Assembly: GCA_035578175.1 (NCBI GenBank)
Contig: JAQMRL010000001.1
Span: forward strand, 186,011,283-186,075,282
Source: Catonia carolina
Lineage: Eukaryota > Arthropoda > Insecta > Hemiptera > Achilidae
Direction of reading: 5' to 3'
Length of the DNA stretch: 64,000 nucleotides
Part shown: piece after piece, positions 46,360-58,654 of the stretch
Numbering within the stretch: position 1 is the first letter of the stretch
Layout: each line of letters starts with the position of its first letter
The notes under the pieces: model-generated
What the model was told of the DNA's origin: nothing
Seen by the model: only the letters and a program-made list of their open reading frames with translations
Database searches by the model: none
Program-made: the position numbers and the translations under genes

Positions 46360-46870
46360 GGGCCCCCAATGGTGCCTCCCCAAGAATTAAATTTGTATAT
46401 CAAATTAGCAGGTCTCTACTCCAGCGTCTTTTAAGGCGTCTAGCGGGATTATCAGGTAAATAAAAGGTGGAAAGTGAACGCACCAGTGGGTTCTCGTGTT
46501 AGTGTGACTTGTCGTGAAAGCGTTTGTATAGGTATTCGATGGAATTTTGTACAAGCGGCGTTTTCAAATCTGTATGTCAGGTTTTGTTGCTAACGTAAAG
46601 AGGTGCTTTTGCTACAAGACGTAATATTTTTGACTGGAATGCTTGAATTCGTTGCAAGTTAGTTGGTTTGGCTGACCCGTAAATTTGGGACCCGTAGGTC
46701 CATATAGGTTTCAAAAGAGAACAATACATGCGTAATTTTTGTACCATTGGTAATTTTGATCGTTTCTAAAGTAGGGAATGTAGAAGTATAAGTCGAGAAT
46801 TCAGTAATAAACGTTTCCGTTTGATATGTGTTGTAATTAAATGTTTTTTCTTTCTTCAACAGAATCCAAG
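46360..46870 (-). mobile_element. Jockey-type LINE 3' end
   Basis: The minus strand reads, with frame changes, LKPIWTYGSQIYGSAKPTNL, QRIQAFQSKILRLVAKAPLY, VSNKT, YLYKRFHDKS and finally NPARRLKRRWSRDLLI-stop. KPiWTYGxQLwG…AFQSKiLR…APwYvsN is the standard Jockey C-terminal order. It resembles the 43195 fragment and the fragment at 58655, but is a separate copy. Confidence 0.8.
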
Positions 46871-46889
46871 CACCGTTGAGTTATATACC

Positions 46890-47795
46890 AGGTGATTCAG
46901 AACTATACGGCAATCTCTCGGGAGCTCATTCTATAGCTACAAATAAGGAAAAAAGTTTATATAAACATAGGCCCGAAAACCCTTCGTTAGCGAGTTAAAC
47001 CGGGTTAAAGATTTTGCTAAGAATTCAGTATTTTTGGTGAAATGAGACCATATAGATATTTTTAAGGTTGTAATGTGACAAATCCGATGGTTTCTTAGGT
47101 AGTTTTACCTGATAAATTGAATTGAATTAAATTGGTCCCAGTAATGTACCTTCATTAGCTTTAAAGATATCTTACGTAAAACACTAAAATTGGAACTAAA
47201 AAACAACACATTTTTATTTTTAACGTGAAATTACTTTGATAAATGGTAAATTAAAGTGTATTTTTACTAACTAGATTTGTAGAAAATATAATTTTTAAAA
47301 GATTCGTGCAAATTACTTAGGAAAAAATTGAATACTAGATTTCGAAATTTAACTTCATTTAAAAACAAAAGAAACGTAAATGTGAAAAAAATTAACTGCA
47401 AAAAATACTAACTAATTTTGTCCACAGGTTGGAGTTAACAGCTGATTGTTCATTCAATACTGCTGATCTACATAAAATTAATGAATTTTAGTTTAAAAAC
47501 AACGTAAAAGTTATTATTAGTTACAAAAATTAAAAGTATAAAAGTTGCTCAAAGTGGCCCCCGTTTTGTTCAATACACAATTTCGCTCGACGAATCCATT
47601 CTTTTCTAGCGCGTCTCATAACGTTAGGAGTATTCTTAATAGTTTATGCCGCTTCTATTATGCGATTCCTTAACTCTTCTTGTGTGTTAATTCGTTTTGA
47701 ATAAACAATTTGACTTCATCCAACCCCATGAAAAAGCCTGATGGCGTGATGTCGGGAGACCGTGGTGGCCATTATAAGCCGAAATTGTTGCGCAA
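46890..47795 (-). mobile_element. Mariner/IS630-like element, one TIR and transposase C-terminus
   Basis: The left border reads TACCAGGTGATTCAGAACTA, a TIR type common in DUF4817-class insect elements. On the minus strand about 47790-47540 reads WPPRSPDITPSGFF, DEVKLFIQNELTH and, after a frameshift, IKNTPNVMRRARKEWIRRAK and LCIEQNGGHFEQLL. These are the last DDE aspartate block (RSPDiTP) and the C-terminal signature. No matching right TIR is seen after 47795, so the 5' part is lost. Confidence 0.8.
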
Positions 47796-49974
47796 ATATA
47801 TATAAATAAATTCAATTGTGTATAAATTGAAAATTAAACAAGTAATAAAATTACGTTGATGATTCTTATTATAAATGTAAAATTAAATTAGCCTATATCA
47901 TATAAATATAGTAACATTCAGTTTGAATCTCATTTATGTCATTACAATGTCACCTGTACGTCATTCATCTGTCACTAACGTAACGTGTCACGTTCCCTTT
48001 CAGGTTTACTATTATTTACAACAAACTTCACTACGTACAGTTTTCACCAGTATATAGGCCTACATGAACTGAATAATGTTTTTTTTTTGTTATTTATAAC
48101 AGATTTTAAGTGACTTGCTAGTTCATGGCCGAAAATTTACCTTCAGCTTGAAAGTCAGTTAACCTTGAAAAAGAGCCCCATCGAGGCTTACGGTAAGTTT
48201 ACCAGAGATGCATTCTAAAATTTATATTTTAGCACATTTTTTAATAAAGTATTATTAATTTTATTCAGTCTACTGTTTAAAAATTTGTTGACACATTCAG
48301 TAAAGGGTACGGTGCCAGGTAAAATTTTTGATTCGGGAGTAGGGTCTGAAAATTTTAACAAACGGATTTATTCCTTATCTTTTTCTACTAAGTCCCTTTT
48401 GTACCACATTATGATATGATTCAATAAAAAAAAATGTTCTGATTTCACAGAGTAAGCTGAATCATGAATTATAAAAACGGAGTATTCAGTTTCCGAAGTC
48501 ACATGTTTAGGTTAACCGGGAAAAGAAAATCTGTAAAAAGTATTTTACGAAGAAAAAATATTAAAAGTAATATAACTTGTTCACGATTAGGTTTTGTTTA
48601 CGGGTTTTGGATATCTCAAGGTCTAGAAAGATTATATTATTTCTCACCATCACGTCAAGTTAGTCCTAAGCAACCTGTAGTTACCACAAAAGAAGACGCA
48701 CAGAAACACAATTTCATAATTTTCGGATATTTTGATACATTTTGTGATGCTAAGAATCACACTGCAATGAAGGGAAGGTTAATAACTTAAAAAGATAACC
48801 ATTTTACAAATGGCTGAAGTGTGTTTGCTCTGGAAAGTTTTAACGTAGTTTGTCCTCGGGTATGTATAACTAAAAAATTATCACATAAATTGTGAGATTT
48901 TAAAATTTTACTGAAGACATTTTAGTCAAATTACCCCAAAATTTTGGTTGTACATAAATATACAAGACATATTTTAACCTAGAGCGCAAGGTTGTGTAAT
49001 ACAACCTTTTCTGTCAAACAAAAATATCTCTGTGGATAACGAAACAATTAGTATTTATGTAAAAATTTGAACTTGTTTGCAGTAACTTGTGATTATTTCT
49101 AAACACACTTATTAAATAATTTATAAAGTATTTACTATTTTATGCTATGCCGTAAGTCGTTTAGGGGTTTCGAAATGTTCATGCTATAAATTAAACATAG
49201 AGTGGTTATATGTTTTTAGTTTGTATTAAAATAAATCTGTGGACTGTTCGTGTTTTAATGGTATCCATCGTTTAATAGTATGTTTTAAGTTTTCTTGTAT
49301 AATTTCCGACTGAATTTCGCAATTTCTTTTTTTTTTTGCAGGAAGAAAGATAATCTTTGTACATGACTATTTGTGATGCACTACAATGTAAAGAGTACTT
49401 TTAATTATGATTTATAATTAGTCAAATAATCTCTGAACATAAAGGATGAAATAGCTGACATAAGAAGAATTAATATAAGGAATTATCCTTACATATTATT
49501 ACAGTTAGTTGGATCTATGCCTTTTCAGAGAATTACCCGGAGCGAAAGCATTTTATCTCCACTGCTAAATAAATATTATACCTGCATTAATTAATGATCC
49601 CCCTTTCATACACTTTAGTAGCACATGGAAGCGATTTTTCAGTAGCCTGTAACGCTTTCCAATTACATTTTAATTAAATACAAACGAAATAAAAAAATAT
49701 TATTACTATGTCATCAGAAAAAATTTTATTGAATTTTTATTACATGACTTTTATGTTTTAAAATACCGTACAAATAATTAAAATAATTACAAATCAATTT
49801 AGACAATTAAAACAATTAGTATTATTTTTTTTTTTTATTAAATATTTCAATTAAAAATTTTTGATAATTATTTTGAGCCAGGTGAATCAATAAATTATTT
49901 CAGATAAAATTTATAACATAAAGAACAAATTAATAACATAAATATGCTTTGTATAATGTTTTATTAGATATCTT
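47796..49974. other. A+T-rich stretch; one uncharacterised 108-codon frame
   Basis: The plus-strand frame 48464-48790 begins MNYKNGVFSFRSHMFRLTGK and is basic. It has no recognised domain, no splice-flanked exon boundaries and the A+T bias of its surroundings. It could be chance; I do not call it a gene. Confidence 0.4.
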
Positions 49975-50130
49975 CTGTTGCATTATGGTAAAGGGATAAA
50001 TTACGTAACTAAAGAACCCGGTTTCGATCCCGGGCGAGAGGTCTGAAATATTTTACCCTTACAATCCCACTGATATGGTTTATTAACTTACTATTGTCGC
50101 TAATGACGAAGAACATGTTGGAGCTAAAAA
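49975..50130 (+). mobile_element. tRNA-derived SINE, eroded head
   Basis: The B-box GGTTTCGATCCCGGGCG (50021-50037) is followed by CCACTGATATGG and a 3' part with TTGTCGCTAATGACGAAG, ending in an A-rich tail. The GCTAATGAC phrase also occurs in the family A/B SINE 3' regions. Confidence 0.65.
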
Positions 50131-50259
50131 AATAAGAAAAATATAATAATTATTCTAAGCTGGTTCTTTTTTCCCGAACATTTATTTTTATTTATATGTT
50201 TAGTTAAATATACATTACGATTTATTACTAAACTAAATAAAGATTAGGTGGGGATAAAA

Positions 50260-50560
50260 TAAAGTTTTTAGAGGTTTTAGGCGAGTGAATGAAAAAAGGA
50301 TTATATGGAAGCATCTTACCAGAAGAAGAGATAGGCTAGTGGGGCATATCTTAAGACATCCAGGTATTGGTCTATCAATAATGGAGGGCAATATTGAGGG
50401 AGTGAATTGTAGAGGAGTCAAAGGTTAGAATATATAAAGAAAATTACAAAAGATGTAGGGTGCTATAGTTATGTAGATATCAAACGTCTTGCGCAAGATC
50501 AAACAGCTTGGAGAACTGCATCAAACCAGTCGAGAGACTGATGACTAAAAAACTAAACTA
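50260..50560 (+). mobile_element. LINE C-terminal fragment
   Basis: The plus strand reads RRDRLVGHILRHPGIGLSIM, then EGNIEG and CRGVKG, and after frame breaks DIKRLAQDQTAWRTASNQS with a stop near 50543. LvGHilRHpg…ileG…GrGR…y…mkrLaqDRtaWR.asNqs is a familiar LINE C-terminus, distinct from the Jockey pieces. It directly abuts the GC-rich element at 50562. Confidence 0.8.
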
Positions 50561-50561
50561 A

Positions 50562-51175
50562 TATCACCGGATGGCGACATTAAGTGGCGAGTTAAAACCT
50601 TTACTTTTTGGTGGCCCTGAAAACGGCCGTTTAAGCGGTGGTCGTCTTGGCGAAGCGTCGGTCGTAGTCTTCGTGGCGGTCGAGGGGCTGGGTGACAGCG
50701 TATCGTCGCCCAGCGGAGACGTCATCTTCTCCCCTCGCAGTAGTGCGCCGATGGCTGCTTTGTCGGATACGGTGGGTGTAAGGCTCGGTCGATGGACCGC
50801 TGTGGGCATCACTCGCGGTAGTGGGCAATGACGGTTCCGGTCGACGGCTTACGGTGTCGGACCGGCGAGCGGAAGCATCATCTTCTCTATTGCGGGGTCG
50901 CCGATGAGCCTCCCTGGAGTCCGGTAGCCGTATGCCGGTGGTGGATGTGTCATCTGCTGTTGAGTGGATTGGAACCAAATCTCTTCGGCTCAGTGGAGCG
51001 TTCTTTGTATAGTCGCCGAGAGCACTGTGGTAGAGGGCGGTTATTGTCTCGGCCTTGGCGACAAAGACCTCTGTCAGTACACCGCCACAAGCCTACCGCC
51101 CCTTTCGCAACTATTGGCGGTTACCTCTGTCGCCAAGTCGGAAGCTTTGATATCCGGCAGCACAGTACCTAATCA
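50562..51175. mobile_element. GC-rich TIR element, copy 3, lacking its right end
   Basis: Starts TCACCGGATGGCGACATTAA, is nearly collinear with 10064-10684, shares GTGGTAGAGGGCGG, and fades after GGCAGCACAGTAC near 51169. The terminal AAATGATTAAT…GGTGACA part is missing. It is closer in sequence to the 10064 copy than to 34483. Overlapping frames on both strands (50564-51296) come from its GC content and lack conserved translation. Confidence 0.78.
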
Positions 51176-51689
51176 ACGAGGAAAGCTTCACAAGTATACA
51201 ATATTTTTAACTAAATATACTTATACGAAAAAACTCTTCTTCACAAATAGTTCTGTCGACGCATCGGCATGTATAGAAAAAAATTTAATCACTTAAATAG
51301 TTATAACTACTATTGAAATTACTTAGTTAAATAAATACAGATAAATAGGTTACAAGGATTACGTTAAACAGAATTTTTTCTAAGAAAAGAAGAAAATAAA
51401 TGATAAATTTAGTTACATTTCCATAAATATCAATAATAATATTTTAATTTTAATAACAATAGAAAATAAAAAAAAACTATAAGATTATGTTTTTACATTT
51501 GTAATATACAGAAAAATTGAAGAAAACTTTCATTTTATAACTATAACTACTTTACAATATATTTTAACTAACACAATGTAGATATTTTAACTTTATGAGA
51601 ATTTATTCAAAAAAAGAGCATAAATAGCAGGTAAACTATCACAAAGAGAAAAGTAAAAAATAACCAGAGAACAGTTATTTTAAAATTTG
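51176..51689. other. A+T-rich spacer
   Basis: Nothing recognised. Confidence 0.45.
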
Positions 51690-52845
51690 GAAATTTTTCT
51701 CAAGTTATTGCTCGTAGATTGATAGAATATGATATTTAAGTTTATGTTTTAATAGATGTGGTGTCATAATACTATGTATTTTTAGAAAATGGAAGTATGT
51801 TAATGAACCCCTCCTCATGATAGAGAAATTACTTCTGAAAAAATGTACAATTTGGTTTAACGGTCTTAACTTTTCCAGCGTTCCTAGTAGCATAATTGGT
51901 TTTGTTGAGATCAATTATTACTTCACGGTTACCACAAGCCCAAAAGAACTGTAACAGTACCTCGTAAACAAATACATAAATGCCTTAACGGAAGTACTCC
52001 AAATTCCTGGAATAGGCTAATACGATCGCTCTTTTTGTATCCGTAAATAGTGTATAGAAAAGAATTTTGTAGATTAATCACAGATTTAATATACCATGAG
52101 TAATTTATGTACTACCCCAACATGGAATTTCATAAAACAACCGAGAATGTACAAAAGCAAAATGAATTTCTTTAACAAAGATCTTAGACACATATCCGTA
52201 ATTGATAAAACCTATGAAGAAGAAGACATAAGTATTTTTTGAGGGTTAAACCATTTGCTTTCCACAGAAGTTCATCCTCAACCAAAAGTCCAAGATATTT
52301 AACTTTATTTGATTTTTGTATTAACCCACAATTACAGATATTAGAAGAACATTACACTTCATGATATCGCAGTGTTTGATCAAAAATGAAAGCTCGTTAA
52401 ATACTGAAATTAAAGTAAACAGTTTTTGTAGATTTAAACTGAACTTATTAAAATAAAACCACAATGCCAAGAGCTGAAGATCGGATTGCATACAGGTATG
52501 TTTGTACAAAATATCCAAGTCTTCTGATCCATACGAGAGAGCTGTCATCTGCAAAAACAGTTATGAAGCATTTAAAAGATCCTAAAAACAGATCATTAAT
52601 AAATACCAGAAATAGTATTGGACCTAGAACAGAACCGTGAGGGTCACCACTGCATACGTTACTCAATGAACTAGTAGAGTTACCTCATTTGACTACCTGA
52701 CACCTGTAATGCAGATATTACTCAAAAAATTCTAATAGTAAGCCCCTAATGCCAGCGGCTTCCAGTTTACTGATTAGTATTGGATGATCCACAGTGTCAA
52801 GCTTTCTTGATATATAAAACAACCCTGCTACTTTAGTGCAATTTT
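51690..52845 (-). mobile_element. Non-LTR reverse-transcriptase fragment, non-Jockey type
   Basis: On the minus strand, from 52845: KLDTVDHPILISKLEAAGIR (motif A region), then NVCSGDPHGSVLGPILFLVF and INDL (motif B), and TVFADDSSLVW (motif C, intact FADD). Towards the C-terminus come VIIDLNKTNYA, then SIMRRGSLTYFHF and LKIHSIMTPHLLKHKLKYHI near 51850-51720. Frame breaks show decay. The PHGSVLGPiLFLvFINDL wording is more typical of CR1/R4-type and related groups than of Jockey; I leave the clade open. Confidence 0.8.
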
Positions 52846-53439
52846 TCTTATTCATACTCGTAAATGTAAATCTAGAATATTATTAACGCATAAACAAAAT
52901 TATAAAAATGACTTCCCATTTCCTAAAAGAAAATTGAGTAGTGGATCTACAGTATTATAAATCAGAGTTACGTGAAGTATGTAATTAAAGTATGAGAACA
53001 TTCAAGATGTTGCTTACAACTGTTGCTTGAATTATTTTTCTAATAATTAATAGAGTGATACTGATGATTTTGACACAAAAATTTGAGGACCACTTCATGC
53101 TCATGGAAGGTCAATGCTGTTCCACGAATAAAAATTTTACATTTTTATTTTAGTTTGAGCTTTGCAAAATCTGAAGGTTGAATTAGGGAGATATAATAAC
53201 ATCTAATAAATATTACTACAAGTCATCAGTTTTAATATACGTAATATATGGTAAGTTAATGGTTCGAAGTAGACAGTTTTCGTCACAATTTTTTTTTTGA
53301 AATAAATTGTATTGGTTACTCAAAGTCTGTTAAAATGTGTATTTGTTTAGGTATATTTTTTATGTTTAAGCTGGTCAAAATAAATAGCCTAATATTTGAG
53401 AGGTAGTTAAGAACGTCATTGCAGAAAACTATCTAACAT
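52846..53439. other. A+T-rich spacer
   Basis: Nothing recognised. Confidence 0.45.
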
Positions 53440-54420
53440 CATTGCTAGATATTTAACCCTTATCGTCAGTTATGCCCCAGGGCTCAGTTTTACTCTGCTT
53501 TTATATTCATTCTCTACAGCTGACTAACAAAAGCATCTACTGTACTCTATTGGCGTATTTTCTAGCGACGTAGCTATTTTGTTAACGACAGAAACAGTAA
53601 CGGCGTTGCAGCTACAGACCTGTTTAACCTCTTCCATGACTAATGCAACAAATGAGCGATAAAACTCAATACTACATGATTACCTGTAGTTCATTGAAAA
53701 TTAATGGTTACTGGATATCTGATTGCTTTCAGGCAGGGGTTTCCAAATTAAAATTTATAAAAAATTGCAGGGATCCACCTATTAAACTTTTGGTTAATCT
53801 GTAATGAGATCTATTAAAATTCAATTTTTTATAATAATAAGTTTTGATAAGAACTTGTTTTCCTTAAATTGTTTGCTAAAAAATGCTAAATTTATACTAC
53901 CTTATAAAAAAAATTGTCCATATATATTTCAAAAATACACAAATTCCACGCACAGATAAAGCTGAATATCTAAGATTAAACCGAGAGATACACCTAAATG
54001 GGAAAATACACGCTGTTCAGGTATGAAAACATTTGGAGTTCAAATTTTAAAAAATATTTTTAGATTCTCAAACCAAAACCAAAATTATCGCTTCAAAATA
54101 AACAATTAATTTATAAGAACGTTCACAAACCAAACAGGACCTACGGTATTCAGTTGTGGGGTGCAACCAATAACACCTTATAACTATCCAAATTATTCAG
54201 CGGCTTTAACCAAAAGTCCTTCCATATCTACCAGCTGCGCCCTGGTACTTAACAATCACATTCACAGAAATCCGATTACTTCAACAGTTAAAGAATAATT
54301 TCAAATTCTAGTGTAACGTATGAAAAACGGCTCAAGTCGAACGTAAATTATTTTGGCCATCAATTTTAAGACAACATTGGTACAACACGAAGGCTAAAAT
54401 GGAGGCACCCAACTATTTTT
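53440..54420 (+). mobile_element. Heavily decayed LINE
   Basis: The plus strand shows SSVMPQGSVL (motif B) at about 53463. A degraded TGPTVFSCGVQ- / LWGATNN-like segment (54140-54175) follows, then TYEKRLKSNVNYFGHQF near 54320. The middle is unreadable because of frameshifts and stops. Confidence 0.55.
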
Positions 54421-54859
54421 TTAGTAACTTAAAATTATTTCCTTTGTTTTTCTCACAATTTATCTACCTATAAGAAAGGAAAGTTAAGGCTGAAAAATTA
54501 AAACTTAATTTTATTTAAAAATTAGAGGATAATGAAAGTTAATGAAAAATTATTGAAATTCAGTAAAAAAATAGACATTAAGAGGTAGATAATGAAAAGA
54601 ATTTGTGTTTGCATCGACAAAGCGATCCTTGGAGAATATAAATGAAGAGCCTTTTTTGCCCTAAAATGGCAACCTGAGACTGTATCTACAAAAGAATATT
54701 TCATGAAAAATACAGAGCCCCACTAATTCCAAAGATACCACTGATGCCTGTTTAATAGGTCCAGAAAACTATAGCTACAGAATTTTTTTTACATCCGGTT
54801 GTTATGCAGATTAAGGCAAGTTCAGAGAGTGAAGGGTAGTAGAAGAAGAAGAAGAAAAT
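54421..54859. other. A+T-rich spacer
   Basis: Ends in an (AGA)n run at about 54838-54857 that abuts the following SINE. Confidence 0.45.
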
Positions 54860-54965
54860 TAGTGAGGAAAAATATTAGATCTAATCGGGGATCAAACCGT
54901 GTCCCCTGGCTAGCATATATAGTAGCAAGTTGCGCTGACCACTACACGAACGGATCGGCCGTTTA
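54860..54965 (-). mobile_element. tRNA-derived SINE head, family C
   Basis: The minus strand reads GGCCGATCCGTTCGTGTAGT, GGTCAGCGC (A-box region) and GGTTTGATCCCCGATTAG (B box). A short body then runs to a (CTT)n tail, seen as (AGA)n on the plus strand. Confidence 0.7.
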
Positions 54966-56340
54966 ATAAAACAAATTAAGGACGTTTAATCATAATGCTA
55001 AAGCTTTTGGATTCTCCATGAATTCTTAATAAAAGGTGTTCATAAATTACAGGAAACGCTGTACCATCGCCTTATTGTTAAAAAGTCGATATATTTAAAT
55101 AAATTAAATGCTGTAATTTGGAGTAAATTGTTACCTTGTATTATAAACGTATTTTATTATGAGGTTGAAAACTCCGATCAAACTAGTATTGAATAAATTT
55201 TGCTTTTTAAATTACAAATTTAAGGTAATAACTCAATTATCCATAATTTAGCGAATTGTGGTAAATTTGTAAGAAAGAAAAAATGACTATTTAAAAGAAC
55301 GTGAAAAAAGCGATTGACTATTTAGACAAAGTCTAAATTGTTTGTTTTGTAGAAAGGTTATTTCAATTTATTAACCGTTCTGAAAAAATAATAGTAGTTG
55401 TATTTGCTAAATTCATTCCAGTAAAAGAATTAATTCACTTTACAAAATTGTCATATTTTTCCAATATTATTTTTGATGAGAAATTTATTAAAATATTTTC
55501 CACTCTAAGAAAAGCCGGATTTAATTTTACCTGAAAAGTATGTATAAAGTGTTTGCTTAAAATTGTAATACGCTGGATTTATTTTACACGCCTTTCCGTG
55601 TGAATTAACATTTCTAAATCATTTTGTAAAATTAAGAACAGTAAATTCCATTTTAATATAAAATCCAAATTATATCAATTTAAAAAATATGGCAAATATG
55701 AAATAAAGTAGGTAGACTAAATTTAATACCTAAGTTAATTATTTGAGAAAAAGATAAGCTAAAATTAAATAACATTTTTTACGCGCTGGTAACTACAACA
55801 CTGACCGATAAAGTTTTTCTAAAATAATAATTCATAAAAAAATCAATTATGTTATTTTTAAAGTTTGTTAAAAAGTTGTAGATGACTCTCCCATTGTAGT
55901 ACACGCACATATAATTAATTTTTATACTCAATTATACCTATTGTAGCCCTACTATAAACGTATTGTTACAGTAAATCTTATAAATTCGTTAACACTAATA
56001 AAAATAGCCGTTAAACATACATAACATTGTAGTGTTTATTCTAGGTTTTTTAAGGTTTTTTTAATAAAATAATCATCTTTTAAGTCATTTACCAATCCAT
56101 TCCTTAAATTAATGGTTACATTGAACTATACTTATTTACTTAGGTAAATTTACTATGTTATTATTCAGACTAAACTTAATACAAAGTGTTAAACAAATTA
56201 ACCAGACCTTAAACTATACTAAAAACTAAAACGAATTATGGTTATTTTCATTGAATAATTAATTGATTCCTACATATTGCCCGATAACTATATTGTACAC
56301 TTATTGCCCGTCGTAAAGAAACTGCTTCGATACTCAACTT
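54966..56340. other. A+T-rich stretch
   Basis: No gene or repeat recognised. Confidence 0.45.
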
Positions 56341-57000
56341 GTTACGTACAACGGTTGATACTGTTTTTAATTGTACGCCGGTCCGTAGTTCATATTTTGT
56401 CCACTATGCGCTGTGATGGGGGTTGCTGCTGCCGATAGAATGCGCCAGCGGTCATACCTCTCACAGCGCATGTACCAAGTGGCATCATATAGTATCTGCG
56501 ACTGGCGAGGCAAGAGTGGAGAAGGTGACAGTGTCGATACTCTCTGTGTTGCGAGGAATCGATACGGGGAAGTGACAGCTCAACATTGAGTTTCATTTCA
56601 GTCATCTCTACCTCCATCCCCTTACCCTCGCTTCACCGGCGACTGCTCCCCTTCGGGGGCAGCGGTAAAAGGTGCACGCTGCGTCGGCGACGCGCTCCTA
56701 TTAGATTAGGCAGCGGTACAGACGACCCCGATTCACTTCACCGGTGACTGCTCCTCCTCGGAGGCAGCGGTGAAAGGTGGTCGCTGCGTCGGCGGCTGCT
56801 CCTAATCTTTTAGGCAGCGGCGAAGACGACTTCCCGTCCTCCCCCTTGGATGTTATCATTTACTTTTGGACTACGCCGCCGGAGGCCCGGCCGGTCCTAT
56901 GTGCTCAAACGACTGCGCTACTGAAAGCCGGTGGCGACACGGTCTTTAAGTCACTGTGCCACTGTTCAACATTAATTCTATAAAAGGGCAGCCCATTTTT
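56341..57000 (+). other. GC-rich island with 105-bp tandem repeat and TATA box
   Basis: A sudden G+C-rich region holds two adjacent units, 56631-56735 and 56736-56830. Each opens CTTCACCGG(C/T)GACTGCTC and each ends GACGAC. A canonical TATAAAAG lies at 56979-56986, followed by AATAAATAACAC at 57003. No open frame spans it convincingly. It could be the promoter/leader or LTR of a retroelement, or a host CpG-type promoter; the sequence does not decide. Confidence 0.6.
56979..56986 (+). promoter_or_regulatory. Candidate TATA box
   Basis: TATAAAAG at the 3' border of the GC-rich island. The predicted start of transcription would lie near 57010, where no gene follows within 1.6 kb. Confidence 0.4.
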
Positions 57001-58617
57001 GAATAAATAACACAACTGAACAATTGCGACAAATAAATAAACAATAGAACATTTAACTCTATACTAGAAAATAACACGAGAGGAGCGACAGGAAGCAAAT
57101 TAGTTACAGTGCTAAAACGTGAAGGTCAGTCTTACACAAGCACAAACTATCTAGCCGGCGTATGTCACAATATCCAATATCACTAATAAATTTGTAATGA
57201 TAGCTTGCAAATTACTGTTTTCTTTCACCGATAATTTTGTATAGTGTGTAAAACCAATTGGTCGGTCTGACAAAGATATGTATATAAATTACTGTTATCA
57301 ATTTTTTATACAAAGTTACTAATATTTATTGGTTAAAATAATATAATGCAAACGAATATTCAAAGAGTAGCAAAGTTACATGAATTTTCATACATATTTC
57401 TGATTATATTTTTTTCAATTTTTGTACTTTCCAATTAAAAAGAACTACCGAATGTACAAGGGGTACTTATTTGAAATTAATTATATAAATAATAATAGTT
57501 ATAAATAATAACATAAATAATAACAAAATATAATTTGTTCAAGATTAACGAAATGCGTTACATTTACCATACGTGCCGGGGTTGTGTACTAGTTTCTATT
57601 CATAATCCCACGACTTAATTACATTTATCGTTACATATAAACTTCATTTGTATTGTACATCTAATACCACGTCGTTTGTTAATTCAATAATGATATGACG
57701 GTAAATTTCTAAAAAATAATATAAAAGGATACAATATAGGCCTGATATATCAATAGAAAATCGAGCTTGATTTGGCACAGGAATTAGAATTTTTATAGTC
57801 TAGAGAATGACAAACTCAAATATGTAGATCAGATTACTGAACTTTATATTAAGATATCAGATACCTAGAGCGGGTGCTCTATGAATAACGTCAGAAACTT
57901 ATTTGCATTGTTCCTAATTGAACAAGAAATTATACTTTGGAATTTGTACAAAGTTTAATATAATGATGGAAGAATTTAAGATGACCTAGATTTCTCTAAG
58001 AGCGCATTTTCTTTGAATTATGAAACTAAATAATTTAATAAAGCAAACTTTTATTTGAATATGTTTTTAAAAAGAACATAACAGTTCTAAAACTGAAATA
58101 TTTATCAGTGAAACATATAAAAGCCATTTACGTACAGTTTGGATGAGAAATAAAATGAAATAAAGAAAAATTAAGCCATAATAAAATCGTCTTCTATTGT
58201 TTTCATGTGACGGAAAAATAATAGATAGCAGCATGAATTTAAAATATTTCTATTGTTTTCTAAATTTTTCAAATTTGAAAGGAATCTGCTGAAAATAACT
58301 CTGCTTTATTTTATGTCTTGACATTTTATAAAATTTTATTTTGAAATATGACCAATGAATTAATGTAATTTATTATTTTCTACTACGATAAATGTTGAGT
58401 CATTCGTCTATTTCTTACAGCGCGATGATAACTGGCTCTCTCCTCAAAAAGTCATAAACAACAATATTAAAATTTATTTCTTGCCGTATACGAAGAATGT
58501 AAAGTCAATTTGCAAATGTTTTACACTATAGCCCTGTAAAAATCAAAAGTAGAATATAAATTTTTTTAAAGCTACTGAACACATTATTATTAGCCGATAT
58601 TTAATAACGAACGTCCA
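57001..58617. other. A+T-rich stretch
   Basis: Nothing recognised. Confidence 0.45.
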
Positions 58618-58654
58618 AAACGATCAGAATATTATAGAAAACGATCAGAATATT
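58618..58654. repeat. Short tandem duplication at a LINE 5' truncation
   Basis: AAAACGATCAGAATATT occurs at 58618-58634 and again about 20 bp on, directly before the truncated LINE. Confidence 0.8.

Noticed and set aside
48464..48790. 108-codon plus-strand open frame starting MNYKNGVFSFRS
   Set aside because: No domain, no splice context, A+T-driven residue choice and no second copy. It may be chance; I could not support a gene.
49321..49340. T-run as a LINE poly(A) end
   Set aside because: No LINE coding sequence, tail or target-site duplication adjoins it.
50564..51296. Five overlapping frames on both strands
   Set aside because: Same GC-rich element. Frames on both strands without conserved translation show composition, not coding.
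56979..56986. TATA box as a host gene promoter
   Set aside because: No coding exon or recognisable gene follows within 1.6 kb; kept only as a weak candidate site.
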